NCBI GenBank assembly: GCA_026315105.1
Contig: CM048744.1
Coordinates: forward strand, 974,528,221-974,592,220
Source of the DNA: Locusta migratoria
Taxonomy: Eukaryota > Arthropoda > Insecta > Orthoptera > Acrididae
Direction of reading: 5' to 3'
DNA length: 64,000 nt
How positions within the stretch are numbered: position 1 is the stretch's first letter; each line of letters opens with the position of its first letter. The translations under genes were made by a program, and so were the position numbers. The notes below the pieces were generated by a model, which was not told the origin of the DNA, made no database searches, and saw only the letters and a list, made by a program, of their open reading frames with translations. Below are positions 1-11,125 of the stretch, one piece after another.

Positions 1-370
1 GGAGCATCACCTGCGACCAGCTTTGCGAAAGAAGCGGCAACACTTTCTGCGCAACCCGCCCACATTTTGCACAACAATGCGCGGGCGCATACAGCGCAAG
101 CTGTGGCTGCTCTGTTCGGTCGATGGAACTGGGAAGTACTGCACCATCCACCATACTCCCGGACTCAAGTCCTTGTGACTTTGATTTGATTCCGAAGATG
201 AAGGGACCTCTTCGTGGCATTCGCTTCAGAACTGTTCCAGAGATTACACAGGCAGTAGACCGCTCCATTCGCACCATCAACAGAACAGGCTCTACTAAGC
301 GTATACTGCGTCTTCCACATCACTGGCAACGGTTCTGCAGAACTCTGGAGACTACGTTGAAGAACAGTAA
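1..370 (+). pseudogene. mariner-like transposase, C-terminal part (broken)
   Basis: Encodes the end of a DDD transposase of the IS630-Tc1-mariner superfamily, the enzyme that cuts and pastes a mariner element. Visible in order: ILHNNARAHTA, where active mariners have HDNAR, so the second catalytic Asp is Asn; then HHPPYS; then, after a one-base frameshift near 168, PDSSPCDFD with the third catalytic Asp, and KGPLRGIRFRTV. A second frameshift near 340 leads to GDYVEEQ and a stop at 368-370, the usual mariner C-terminus. The N-terminal half lies outside the window. Inactive relic. A second copy of the family is at 7376-7606. Confidence 0.8.
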
Positions 371-680
371 CAGGCGCAGACGTGTAAGCTTTTGTATCGG
401 TTGTGAATATAATAATGTCAATGTTGGCTGAAGAGCAGCAGATTGTACTGCGACAGCTCATGTTTTCCGTCCTCACAACACGCATACGTGTCGGCGAGGA
501 ATGAAATAACAAGAAATAAAAATTGTATCCTGTAACAGAAAAAGAATGAATAACTTAGGAATGTGGCAAACGTCGTGTTACTATGTGCGCTTGTTCCCTT
601 CCAAAGCAGGCGACACTGCCCACTGCGTACCACACTATGAATAAATAAATGGGAATTGAAAGTGTGTATGCTTCAACAAG

Positions 681-742
681 GGGAACACCAAGTATTGTAC
701 AAACTGATTTTGATGGGTCACAGGTATGTTGTGAGGGAATTC
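681..742 (+). repeat. 62-bp direct repeat, left copy
   Basis: Nearly identical to 1779-1840 (a few mismatches). The two copies bracket the LINE relic at 765-1778. The stretch 371-680 before it holds nothing I recognise. Confidence 0.7.
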
Positions 743-764
743 AATCCCAAAACCACCCTTATGA

Positions 765-1778
765 CCCAGGTGGTGATTACATTTCCCATTGCTTTCTTCT
801 CTCCAAATTTGGGAGTGGATAGGAGATTTCCTGTCGGAGAGGACACAGGTCGTAGTAATCGATGGTAAGACATCGACTAAAACAGAGGTGACATCGGGCG
901 TTCCACATGGTAGTATTGTTGGTCCTCTGCTGTTCCTTATTTACATAAACGATTAGGGGAGAATCTAAATAGCTCTCTTAGGTTGTTTGCCGATGACGCC
1001 ATCATTTGCCGTCTAGTAAAATCATCTGAAGATCAAAACCAACTGCAGAACGATTTCAATAAGATATCACTATAGTGTAAAGATTGGCAATTGACAGTAA
1101 ATAATGAGAAATGTGAAGTCTTCCACATGAGTACGAAAGAAGTCCGTTAAACTTTGTTTACAAGATAAATCAATCAGAAGTAAAGGCCGTAAACTGCACA
1201 AAATACCTAGGAATTACTATTACTTCAGACTTACTGGGAAGAACACGTAGATAATGTCGTGGGAAAGGCGAACCAGAGACTGCGTTTTATTCGCAGAACC
1301 CTTAAAGGATGCAACTGGACTACTAAAGAAACTGCATGCACTACGCTTGTCCGTTCTTTTTCGGAGTATTGTTGCCCAGTGTGGGATCATTATCAGGTGG
1401 GTTTGACGGAGGACATCGAAAGAGTCTATAGAAGGGCAGCTCGTTTTGTATTGTCACGATACAGGGGAGACAGCGTTACGGAAATGATTCAGAATCTAGG
1501 ATGGGAATCATTACAGCAACGGCGCTTATCGCTTCGGTGTGGGTTACTACACTCCAATCGCCAACATTCACCTCCGAATGCGAAAAAATAGGTAGAAATG
1601 ATCATCAGAATAAAATACGAGAAATCAGAGCTCGAACGGAGAGATTCAGGTGTTCTTTCTTCTCGCGCGCTATTCGAGAATGGAATGGGAGATAAAATAG
1701 TATAACGGTGGTTCGATGAACCCTCTGCCAGGCACTTAAATGTGATTTGGAGAGTATCCCATGTAGATGTAGAGAGAG
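765..1778 (+). pseudogene. LINE relic (CR1/L2-type), reverse transcriptase part to 3' tail
   Basis: Decayed reverse transcriptase of the non-LTR group that also includes 40575-47756. In shifting frames I read DFLSERTQ, TSGVPHGSIVGPLLF, LRLFADDAI (catalytic FADD), then TKYLGITITSDL and QRLRFIRRTLK, and finally the region before the stop. It is 5'-truncated inside the RT domain. The 3' end is the short terminal motif ATGTAGATGTAG at about 1760-1772, the tail type of this group. Many stops and frameshifts; not functional. Confidence 0.85.
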
Positions 1779-1840
1779 GGGGACACTAAGTATGGTACAA
1801 ACTGATTTTGATGGGTCACAGGTATGTTGAGAGGGAATTC
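1779..1840 (+). repeat. 62-bp direct repeat, right copy
   Basis: Partner of 681-742, beginning right after the LINE tail. An unusually long target-site duplication, or a pre-existing tandem repeat into which the LINE inserted. Confidence 0.65.
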
Positions 1841-1943
1841 CTCCAGGCCACCAAGTTAAAAGGATTTGTTCAAATAACCTCGAGAGCGCAGGCCCGCGCG
1901 TAACTGCTATACCTGCACAACTGTGACTGTCGGTTGGAGTCAG

Positions 1944-2006
1944 AGTGGAGCAGCTGGCAAGACGCTCAACTGCTACGCAGGTGACCCGTGTTCAAATCCT
2001 GCTCAG
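1944..2006 (+). repeat. tRNA-like SINE head, degenerate
   Basis: Resembles a tRNA gene with an A-box-like segment (GCAGCTGGCAAGACG) and a B-box-like segment (TGTTCAAATCC). No clean cloverleaf and no matching acceptor stem, so read as an old tRNA-derived SINE head, not a tRNA gene. Confidence 0.45.
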
Positions 2007-2009
2007 TTT

Positions 2010-2590
2010 TTTCACACTTGTCCGACGATTGATTGTGCCCAAGTTTCTTTTGCAACTTATCAATACTTACTCCAACTATAAAATCCGAGTTACATCAGGT
2101 AAACTCAGTTACATGAAGTTCTTGTACAATTAAACAACATAACACAATTATATCGAAATTACACAGCTATAATAAAAATTCCCTCATTTCTTAAGAGGCA
2201 CTATAACTCTTCTATTTAATTGTCCATGAAATATCAAATTATATGCTTTCATAGCCATTCTTACATTAACGCTTGAATAAATGGTAAAGATAGTAACACA
2301 TAACACAGCAGTCTCTCATTATTTCATTTATTGCGCAATTTTATCTATTCACTGTCGCAATCGTCACAAATTGTGGATGATAGGTATCGCAGAAACACCG
2401 AAAGCACGGAACATTGTGACAGCATCTCGCACATCAAATATATGCTATCGCTTTATAGGCGCACGGTGTTTTTATCAGCGGTAATGGAAAACACTGGTCG
2501 TTCACATTCGAAAAAAAATGTTGTTTCGTCAAGAAAAAGCGACGCAATCCGGACATGTTTAATCATATGAAGGAAGACTGGTGCACTGAA
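2010..2590. other. no recognisable feature
   Basis: AT-rich sequence with two overlapping short plus-strand ORFs (2281-2570) showing no known motif. The transposase relic that follows may once have extended into it. Confidence 0.4.
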
Positions 2591-2839
2591 CTAATGCAAC
2601 GGAGACGAGCGTATTCCTATCGAGTCCTCTTGTGAAGCGATTTCGCGATTATTTGCTAACTGTTCGAAAGAATTTTGTATTCTTTTGATGAAGAGTTTTA
2701 CCTGACGATCAAAATACAAATCGCACGGTTGACACAGCGGGGTACACTTGGGTGGAATAATTTCACAGTGCAAGTGCGCACTGCTATTTCGTGGAAATTC
2801 AAAATATATTGAGCAATTAATGTAAGTTATCATGGTCAA
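2591..2839 (-). pseudogene. DDE transposase C-terminal fragment
   Basis: An 82-codon open stretch contains IIPPKCTPLCQPCDLYF and RQVKLFIKRIQNSF. This resembles the tail of DDE superfamily endonucleases (Tc1/pogo-like transposases widespread in insects), in which the motif after the catalytic loop reads like IPP-x-CTP-x-CQP-x-D. The N-terminal two thirds and the terminal repeats are not visible. Assignment rests on motif resemblance only. Confidence 0.5.
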
Positions 2840-2983
2840 TTACTCCAGCATTAACATAACTAATGGCTATTAAAGCATATAATTATACACAATCAATCCT
2901 CGCACAATTATAAAAGAAAAAAAAAGGGGAAAAAAGGAGCTGGATTTGAACGCAGAACTACGGTGACTCTCTCTAGTCTTGTG

Positions 2984-3774
2984 TAGTTCGCGAACGAACA
3001 AGTTCGGAAGAGCGGTCCCACAGGCGAAGTATGCGAACTAGTTCGCAAATCCCTCGCCTCTTAGTTCGTCCGCTCTCTTTCCGAAGACAGACGGGGAACA
3101 GCGAGAGGACGCGAGAGCGCGCAGAATCGTGTAATTTACTGGTTTATGTACCTAAGTGTTTGATGTCAAATTGCCCAAAAATACGGGTAATAGCACACGC
3201 TTTGACAACACTGATTCATTATATAAAAAAGCTGCCATAAAAAAAGAACGCTTTTACTAGCGGTACCAAAGCCAAAAAGAGCGGACGAACTAGGAACAGC
3301 GGACGATTATGCCAAACGTATCTCGCTTCATAGTACGTTGGATTCTTTTCCGAAGACGTACGGGGAATAGCGAGAGGGCGCGTAGCAGAATTAAAATCAC
3401 GTGTTTTCCTTCTGCTGATGAGTCATATCGAGATGAGCGTCTGCCTGCTAGATTACATAGTTCAGTGCTGCAAAATTTATGTTTGGATGTGTTCTGCACT
3501 CTGCAATATCTGACTAATAAATTCCATAATGCCAAGATACAGTGATTAAACTTAAACATGAGAAATTATCCACAAACTGTTTCTTTTGGTTTGCGTGATA
3601 TAGTTAGCGGCTCAAGCAGCAAGCGCATGAAGCAGCTAGTTTGGGGAACTTCCCCCTCCACCTGCACTCGCAGACCACGCCGCTCAGCCGTCACTGGGAG
3701 CGGACGAACTAAAAGGGCGAACTAGTTCGCGGCAGAGCCGCGAAGTAAAGTGAGCGCTCGCGATCGCGAACTAT
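2984..3774. mobile_element. candidate MITE, TIR TAGTTCGCGA(A/T)CG
   Basis: The left end TAGTTCGCGAACG and the right end CGATCGCGAACTA form inverted termini with one mismatch. Inside, the motif GAACTAGTTCGC recurs near both ends, and a segment of about 80 bp (TTCGTCCGCTC...CCGAAGAC...GGGGAA) near 3065-3120 has a diverged relative near 3280-3385. No transposase coding. Target duplication unclear (GTG left, TTA right). Likely non-autonomous and moved by an enzyme made elsewhere; superfamily not assigned. Confidence 0.5.
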
Positions 3775-4280
3775 TATGCGCAAGTAAAAGTCTCTCAGCG
3801 ACGGCCACGGTGTTTAGGTACAGTAGTTATGCACGGGTTTTTTATCTCCATTTTCGTGGAAACCAAGGCGCTTTGGAAAAAAATCCGTTTACATTGATGG
3901 TCTGCAGAGATTCCCTTAAGAGATACTTGCGACCCATCAATATCTGTACTCTACTTGGTGTTCCCCTAGTGCCATCTGTGGCCTGCGCCTCCGGCAAGTG
4001 TTTGCTGAACAGGTGGTGCCCGCGGGCGGTCCGTCTTGCTGTCTGCCGGCTGCGCTGGAGCGTGGCCAGGCCTGGGGCTGTTGCTCGCCCTGTCACACAC
4101 CTGGCGGCCAGCGCATCACACCCCCAACCCTGTCACCTTTCAGCCAAGTCAGTGAATAGGCCGCGGTTTCAAGAGGGGTATCACCATTCGCAGCTGTACA
4201 GTAGAGATTGTCATCAACCCAAGCACATTTACGGGGATTTCTTTTTGATGTAAATTAATTATTACCTTAATTTTGAACAT
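3775..4280. other. no recognisable feature; GC-rich core
   Basis: Positions 3960-4170 are clearly richer in G+C than the surroundings. A 167-codon plus-strand ORF crosses it (3750-4253) but has no motif, low complexity and an opposing ORF, so I do not call a gene. Confidence 0.4.
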
Positions 4281-4498
4281 AAAGCTGCTATTATCTTGCC
4301 ATAACATGGCCAAACTAATTGTTTGTCATATCTTTAGCAGTTGTAACAATGCATGGTATTGTAGGCCAGACTATAAAAGGACGCCACGTAAAGCTGCTAT
4401 TATCTTGCCATAACATGGCCAAACTAATTGTTTTTCATATCTTTAACAGTTGTAACAATGTATGGTATTGTAGGCCAGACTATAAAAGGACGCCACAC
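4281..4498 (+). repeat. 109-bp tandem duplication, two copies
   Basis: 4281-4389 and 4390-4498 are direct, adjacent copies with a handful of differences. Each ends with CTATAAAAGGACGCCAC, which includes a perfect TATA-box-like TATAAAAG. Confidence 0.9.
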
Positions 4499-4973
4499 AA
4501 AGATCGAGAATGGCTTTCCAAGCCGTCACTATGCCGGTTTGGGCACCGATGTACATGTTGTTGTAATGCATTGTAGGGTAAAAGTGATGAAATTAAAAAG
4601 CTTTTCATATACCTGGCGTTTGCTCTGAGTTCTTGCCTTAATTTTGACGCATACATAAAATAGAGAACATTTCTCTAGCTTCACGTATTCTGAATGAATT
4701 CTAGGGATTCCTGTAAGCAGGTTATGTAGATGCTGTGTTTTAAGAAGATTCTACATCCACGAGATATCAAGGTAACTGTCCTGAAATTTGATGCTGTGGA
4801 GATTTAGTAAGACGTGAAGACCACAATCACTGAGTCGGTGAACAGAACACTGAAAGGTGATAAAGTTTTATGGGTGAGAGAGATATGCATATGGGTACAG
4901 GGGAAGAAGAGGAGATGGAGAAGAAATAGATGGACAAGCAGGGAGAGGAACATAGTTTGACATAAAACTGAAA
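4499..4973. other. no recognisable feature
   Basis: Short ORFs only. Purine-rich around 4880-4950. Ends at the A that precedes the first Helitron. Confidence 0.4.
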
Positions 4974-6251
4974 TCTAATATATAAAGCAGAGTGTCCGTA
5001 TGTTTGTACGTGTTCTTACAAATCTACAGTTTCGTTCCAATCTTTATGAAATTTTGTACACGTAAGCTTCAATCCATGAGGACGGTCGCCGTAAGAGTAA
5101 GAATCACATACGATATATAGTTCACGAGATATGACGTCATAAACAATGAGATGTCGGAAAACTGCATTTTGCGACAATGCTGCTCATTTTCTCTTAAACC
5201 ACTGGACCGATTTCAACCAAATTTGGTACACACATTCCTTACCTGAGATAACAATTGCCATACGAGGACGAACCACATACGACACATGGTTCAGGAGATA
5301 TAACGTCGTAAACAATAGGAATGGCAGAAAACTGCCACAAAATGCGGCGAGACTCTATAAATACGCTATATGAGAATAAGAGTACTTAACGACTTGCAAC
5401 AAACTTTAAACATAATTTGAAACCTTTATTAAACTTTTTTCTCGCTGACACTCATAGCAAAATGATGAAAGGAAAAATGTTCCTCCCTTAATACTTTTCC
5501 GCTGTTTATGGAATAAACCTACGGCATTCGCTATGATGGTACAATTTATAATTTGTACACTACAAATAATAGCCGCATGAAACTTTCCAGAGAGTATGTA
5601 CACATATAGGTATGTGTACCTTCTAAATTGTATCACAGTACGACACGTAGTTCATGAGATATGAGCACATGAACAGTCACGTACCGATGTTCATGAACTA
5701 AAATTACGGTATTAGGTATGTCGTTACAATTTTTAATTTCTACACTACAAATTGTAACGGCAGGAAATTTTTCAGACAGTATACACGCATATAGTTAAGT
5801 CTACCTTCTAAATTATATCATAGTACGAAGCATAGTACATGAGATATGAGCACGTAAACAGTAACGTTCATGGAAAACCGCCACATCACGCACCAAGTTT
5901 TAATCTATTACTTCTTTACCACTAATTGTATTCGCTAAAGATTTTACCGACATACAGCACTTATACAAATGAATATATATCTGAACTGTATTCAACTGTA
6001 TATCACATAACTCAAAAAATATGCGATCGTACGAATTCTATATGTCATTTCTATTTTGATTACTGTCTTTCTGTATTTCCATACTGCACTTATAATTGTA
6101 TACATTACGCAAGACCTCCTTATTTCTAACATATATCCCGATAAATATATTATTAGAAAAAAAGGAGATGGACAGAGAGATATGGGATAGGGAAGTACTA
6201 ACTCAAGGCAGAAATAAATAAATACCCGGGCAACGCCGGGTTTTCAACTAG
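4974..6251 (+). mobile_element. non-autonomous Helitron, copy 1
   Basis: Helitrons are rolling-circle elements that insert between A and T, start with TC and end with CTRR after a short hairpin. Here the preceding base is A, the element opens TCTAATATATAAAGC, and it ends with the hairpin CCCGG-GCAACG-CCGGG (6224-6241), then 10 bases to the terminal CTAG (6248-6251). No Rep/helicase coding. The interior has long AT-rich blocks (CAACCAAATTTGGTACACAC, TTAAACTTTTTCTCGCTG) shared with copies at 6252, 29800 and 35152. It carries an extra internal duplication. Confidence 0.75.
5525..5880 (+). repeat. internal duplication in Helitron copy 1
   Basis: Two adjacent versions, about 181 bp apart, of the block containing TACAATTTATAATTTGTACA, CTTCTAAATTGTATCACAG and CATGAGATATGAGCAC. 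Helitron copies at 6252 and 35152 have the block once. Confidence 0.75.
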
Positions 6252-7078
6252 TCTAATTTATAAAGCAAAGTGTCCGTGTGTTTGTACGTGTTGCATACAA
6301 ATCTACAGTGTTGTTCCAATCTTTATGAAATTTTGCTTCAATCCATGAGGCAGGTCGCCGTAAGTGTAAGAATCACATACGATATATAGTTCACGAGATA
6401 TGACTTCATATACAATGAGATGCGCGAAAAACTGTTGCATTTTGCGACAATGCTGCTCATTTTCTCCTAAACCATTGGACCGATTTCAACCAAATTTGGT
6501 ACACACATTCCTTACCGTGAGGTAACAATTGCTGCATGGTTAACAATCACATACGGCACATCGTTAAAAAGATATTACGTCATAACCAACAGAAATCGCA
6601 AAAAATGCCATATAATGCACCGAGATTTTCGAAATACACTGTATGAGAATAACAGTACTTAGCGACTTGCAACAAACTTTAAACATAATTTCAAACCTTT
6701 ATTAAACTTTTTCTCGCTGGCAACCATAGTAAAATGATGAAAGGAAAAACGTTTCTAGCTTACTACTTTTCCGCTGTTTATGGAGTAAACGGCTCTCGGT
6801 ATGACGTTACAATTTATAATTTGAACACTACAAATTGTAGCGACAGGAAATTTTATAGACAGTATACACATATATAGTTTAATGTAGCTTCTAAATTGTA
6901 TCAAAGTACGACACGTAGTTCATGAGATACGAGCACATAAACAGTAACGTTCATGGAAAACCGCCCCATCACGTACCAAGTTTTAAAATATTACTTCTTT
7001 ACTACTAATTGTTTCCCAAGAGATTTTACAGACACCCCCCCCCCATACAAATGAATATATACCAGAAAATGGCAGGAA

Positions 7079-7113
<35 letters not shown>

Positions 7114-7142
7114 ATACCCGGACAACGCCGGGTTTCAGCTAG
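6252..7142 (+). mobile_element. non-autonomous Helitron, copy 2, tandem to copy 1
   Basis: Starts TCTAATTTATAAAGC directly after the CTAG of copy 1, with no spacer. Ends with hairpin CCCGG-ACAACG-CCGGG and terminal CTAG (7139-7142) followed by T. An AATA microsatellite (7078-7113) has expanded just before the hairpin, and a run of C is at 7036-7044. No coding capacity. Confidence 0.75.
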
Positions 7143-7187
7143 TATAAACATAAAAGGTTTATCGAATCTGAAATTGCTTAGTCTGAT

Positions 7188-7358
7188 CAAATGTCTATAA
7201 ATCTATCAGTCCGTAGCTTACAAACTACTTAAACCTAGGTAAACTAACCTACGGACAAACACACACACCCATGCCCTAGGGAGGACTCGAACCTCCACGG
7301 CGAGCAACCGCGCGCTCCGCAGCGAGGTGCTTTAGACCGCTCGGCTACTCCACCGCGG
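7188..7358 (-). mobile_element. SINE-A, variant 2 (tRNA-derived)
   Basis: On the minus strand the head CCGCGGTGGAGTAGCCGAGC and the B box GGTTCGAGTCC are followed by GGGCATGGGTGTGTGTG and a tail region. It is flanked by the 13-bp duplication TGCTTAGTCTGAT (7175-7187 and 7359-7371), the mark of LINE-assisted insertion. Confidence 0.9.
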
Positions 7359-7375
7359 TGCTTAGTCTGATAATG

Positions 7376-7606
7376 CGAAGGTTGCAAACTATTTATTCAA
7401 AGTAGACACCAGCGCAGTTTATAACCCGTTGCAGTGTTGTGGAAGGCGTAGCATATCGTTAGCATAGCCTGTTCTGTTGATGGTGCGAATGGAGCGGTCT
7501 ACTGCCTGTCTGACCTCTGGAACAGTTCTGAAGCGAATGCCACGTGGTTCCTTCATCTTCAGTATAAAATCAAAGTCACAAGGATGGTACAGTACTTCCC
7601 AGTAGG
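7376..7606 (-). pseudogene. mariner-like transposase tail, second copy
   Basis: Minus-strand reading gives HPCDFDFILKMKEPRGIRF, TVPEVRQAVDRSIRTINRTG and LRLPQHC, matching the C-terminal part of the relic at 1-370 with deletions (the YSPD block is missing). Joined to unrelated DNA at about 7607. Confidence 0.8.
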
Positions 7607-7887
7607 GATGGGAGTGTGAGGTGCGGCGACTCGAGCGCACCGAGAATTTTCGAGAAGCTCGCGAGAAGCGGCGATGCGGCAAAAGTCACGGAGCTGGCAG
7701 TACTTTACAAAGGATGGTGATGTCTGTTGCAAAGCTCCGTAGTATAGGAAGAAAAACAACAGACATTATAAGACATTTAAAATTACACAACACAGTATAT
7801 CTAGCAATCCAACAGATATGTTCACGGATACAGAAGTGCATTCTTATATTAATACAAGCCAGACAAAATAGCCAGCTAATGTATATG

Positions 7888-8715
7888 TTGGGGACGTTTG
7901 AAAGACAACAAACATCTGCATGAATGGTTCGACGACGTTCGTAGCAGCATGGACTATCAATTCGGAGTCGATGGCTGCGGTTACCCTCTACGCTGCATCA
8001 GACAGGAGCGCCTGCGATGGTGTACGCAACGACGAACGTGGGTGTACGAATGTTTTCGGATAAATCGAGGTTCTGTTTACAGCATCATGATGATCGCATC
8101 CGTGTCTGGCGACATCGCGGTGAACGCACATTGGAAACCTGTCTTCGGCATCGCGATACTAGCGTATCACCCGACGTCATGGTATGGGGTGCCATTGGTT
8201 ACACTTATGGGCTACCTCTTGTTCACATAGATGGCACTTTGAACAGTGGCCGTTACATTTCAGATGTGTTACGACCCGTGGCTCTACCCTTCATCGGATC
8301 CCTGCAAAACCCTACATTTCAGCAGAATAATGCACGAACGCATGTTGCAGGTCCTGCACGGGCCTTTCTCGATACGGAAAATGTTCGACTGCTGCCCTGG
8401 CCAGCACATTCTCCAGATCTCTCACCAATCGAAAACGTCTTGTCACAATACGCCATCCACTACTCTTGATGAAGCTGCATAGGCATCTGTACCTGTACAC
8501 GCAATCCAAGCTCTGTTTGACTCAATGCCTAGGCGTATCAAGGCCGTTATTACGGACAGAGGTGGTTGTTATAGGTACTGATTTCTCAGGATCTATGCAC
8601 CCAAATTGCGTGAAAATATATTCACATATTGGTTCTAGTATAATATATTTCTCCAATGAATACCCGTTTATCATCTGCATTTCTTCTTGGTGTAGCACTT
8701 TTAATGGCCAGTAGT
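7888..8715 (+). pseudogene. Tc1-like transposase relic, 5'-truncated, 3' TIR present
   Basis: Part of a DD34E Tc1 family seen five times in this window (also 14039, 26567, 33665, 56750). Reading FSDKSRFCLQHHD gives the first catalytic Asp. FQQNNARTHVAGP has Asn in place of the second Asp. HSPDLSPIENV holds the catalytic Glu. A deletion follows it. The element closes with TTTTAATGGCCAGTAGTGTA, the 3' terminal repeat. The 5' third, including most of the DNA-binding part, is missing. Inactive. 7607-7887 before it holds nothing recognisable. Confidence 0.88.
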
Positions 8716-9620
8716 GTATTTTTCAGATAGGTGTGACGTCAAAGGGATAGAGCTATATGATAACGAAATGGAAGGACAGTGGAAAATTTTATACAATAAT
8801 ATATCGCGAATCCTCGTTATTTTAAAAAATATCAACGGTCCTAGTTTGAAGTTACGTTTTATTTCGAATGAGTGGCCTTGTAATCACCGGTATGATTAAC
8901 TTCGATGCTCTGTAGCTTCGCTGATTGAGTTTTGTGATCACACGTTTCTACCCTTATTTTGTTTTTCTCTGCGATGTGGTAACACTTCCGAACATGCATA
9001 CTGTGCATCTCTAATAAGTGCGTTATCTTTGTTGAAATAAGGAACTGTCTGAAAGATTATTCGATTCAAATAGCCCTACCTGTTATACTATCGAAAGTCA
9101 TTTAAGGGATGGACGTACACAAAAATGACCAAAATTGTGAAAAAATTTTATTGGCTTTTCATTTACTACATGGTATTGAAATTTCAATTACCAAATATCA
9201 TGTTCCAATTCCGCCGAAAAAAATAATAATTTCTAATAGTTTGCACAGGGCCACGCCCCATCGTGTACTTTACTCTCTGGAATTAAGTATTTATCCCGCG
9301 TTTTTTTGTGCTGTATACCTGTGGCTGTGTTATGAAACCAACATTTAGGTGTTTAGAACAGGCAGACCTCCTACGAAAGTGTGTTCACGGAAAAACATAT
9401 AATCCTATTGAAAGTTACGACTCACTGATTTGGAAACATTGCCGTAAAACTATTGTTCAAATTACTTCATATGTTTTAACAGTGGTAATCTCTACAGAGG
9501 CTAGGATTTCATCCAGGAAGTTTCACATATCCAGTGTTGAAGGATATCGATGACAAAAGAGTTACTACTGGTGGTATTACAGCCCAATAAAATTGAACAG
9601 CAGGTTAACCAAAGAAGTCA
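8716..9620. other. no recognisable feature
   Basis: AT-rich sequence with ORFs under 85 codons and no motif. Confidence 0.4.
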
Positions 9621-9629
9621 AGCAAAGAA

Positions 9630-9881
9630 GAAAGAAGGAAGCTAAAGGTTTAACGTCCCGTCGACAGCTTGGTCATTAGAGACGGAGCTCACGCTCGGAG
9701 TTTTGGGTAAGGATGGGGAAGCCAATCGGCCGTGCCCTTTCAAAGGAACCATCCCGGCATTTGCCTGGACTGATTTAGAGAAATCACGGAAAACCTAAAT
9801 CAGGATGGCCGGAGGTGGATTTGAACCACCATCCTCCCGAATGCGAGTCCAGTGTGTTACCTCTGAGCCACCTCGCTCGGT
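9630..9881 (-). mobile_element. SINE-C (tRNA-derived, CCGAGCGAGGTGGC head)
   Basis: Minus strand: head CCGAGCGAGGTGGCTCAGAG, B-box-like TGGTTCAAATCC, then the body CCATCCTGATTTAGGTTTTC and GGATGGTTCCTTTGAAAGG typical of a SINE widespread in insects. Flanked by the 9-bp duplication AGCAAAGAA (9621-9629, 9882-9890). Confidence 0.9.
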
Positions 9882-9890
9882 AGCAAAGAA

Positions 9891-10485
9891 CAGACTGCTT
9901 GCATCTGAAGAGGAGTATGCATATGGCTCGCACTACTTTGCACACAGAAGTTAAGACCTAATACAAACACTATCAAGTCTTTGATTCAGTTTTCCCGTAA
10001 CTTACATTTTTGTAACTTAATGTACCTTTTTTCTCACAAACCAAGATCGGTAGAGAAATGAAATTTGGAATACGACTAGTCAGTACTACAGTGAAACATT
10101 CTGTGAAGGGAATTTTCATTTAATAAAATAGTAAGGCATTTATGGTAGAATATAGTCCTTAAATTTGATATATTAATTTTCTGGGATATTTGGAGATACG
10201 TAAAAATTGAATAAAAGAAGATATCAAAACTCTATTTCATAAATGTCTATAATGATTCCGTGTGAAAGTGTGTACAAAAATTCATCAATTTTCCTGTTAT
10301 ACTGTACTCACTTCTTCTAAGAGTAGTAGATCAATAGCAACAGGGTGTGAAGGCAGGAGTGAGAATTGACGCACGAGGAAACCTACCTATCTGACTGATG
10401 CCACGCAATTTTATTCTTCTTGGGTCTGAAAAGTGGGTATAAAGCAGGGGTATCTACCTTACCACGTCACGAGAGACAACTATAG
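9891..10485. other. no recognisable feature
   Basis: AT-rich, no ORF of interest. Confidence 0.4.
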
Positions 10486-10486
10486 G

Positions 10487-10737
10487 GTGAAACTTCCTGG
10501 CAGATTAAAACTGTGACCTTTGCCTTTCGCGGGCAAGCGCTCCACCACTGAGCTATCCCGACACGACTCACGACGCCGCCCCACAACTTTACTTCTGGCA
10601 GTACCTCGCCTCCTACTTTCCAAACTTCCTACGGAACATGCAAAACTAGCACTCCTGGAAGAAAGGATATGGTGGAGACATGGCTTACCCACAGCCTAAG
10701 GGATGTTTCCAGAATGAAATTTTCACTCTGCAGCGGA
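10487..10737 (-). mobile_element. SINE-B, minus copy
   Basis: Minus strand: the tRNA-like head around CGGGATAGCTCAGTGG and GCTTGCCCGCGAAAGGCAAAG, with upstream body GGAGTGCTAGTTTTGCATG. The B-box region is damaged. Together with the next copy it forms a head-to-head pair. Confidence 0.8.
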
Positions 10738-10972
10738 GTGTGCGCTGATATGAAACTTACTGGCAGAAAGCAGGAGGCCTGGTGCTGACAGAACTAGGGT
10801 TGTAAGGACGGACCGTGAGTCGTGTCGGGATAGCTCAGTGGTAGAGCACTTACTAGTAAAAGGCAAAGGCCCCAGGTTCGAGTTCCGGATCCGGAACATA
10901 CTTTTAATCTAGCAGGAAGTTTCATATCAGCGCACACTCCGCTGCAGAGTGAAAGTTCAATTCTGGGAACTA
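10738..10972 (+). mobile_element. SINE-B, plus copy
   Basis: Plus strand: CGGGATAGCTCAGTGGTAGA, AGGTTCGAGTTCC (B box), then TTTCATATCAGCGCACACTC and CTGCAGAGTGAAAG. Relatives are at 24127 and 54815. Confidence 0.85.
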
Positions 10973-11125
10973 AAGGATGTTTCACAGTGTTATACCGACT
11001 TACAACAGTGCGCAGACATGCTCGGGAGTGTTTAATTTCCCGCAAAATGCATTAACAGTGCATAGAATTAACACGCAAGACAAGAAACTCATATGAGCAA
11101 AATAATGCCAGTACTGCGCGCTGCG

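Noticed and set aside
3750..4253. 167-codon ORF as a host gene
   Set aside because: Composition-driven, with an opposing ORF on minus and no motif or splice evidence.
7260..7358. Functional tRNA genes at the many B-box sequences
   Set aside because: All have SINE bodies and tails with target duplications, or lack acceptor-stem pairing, so they are read as SINE heads.
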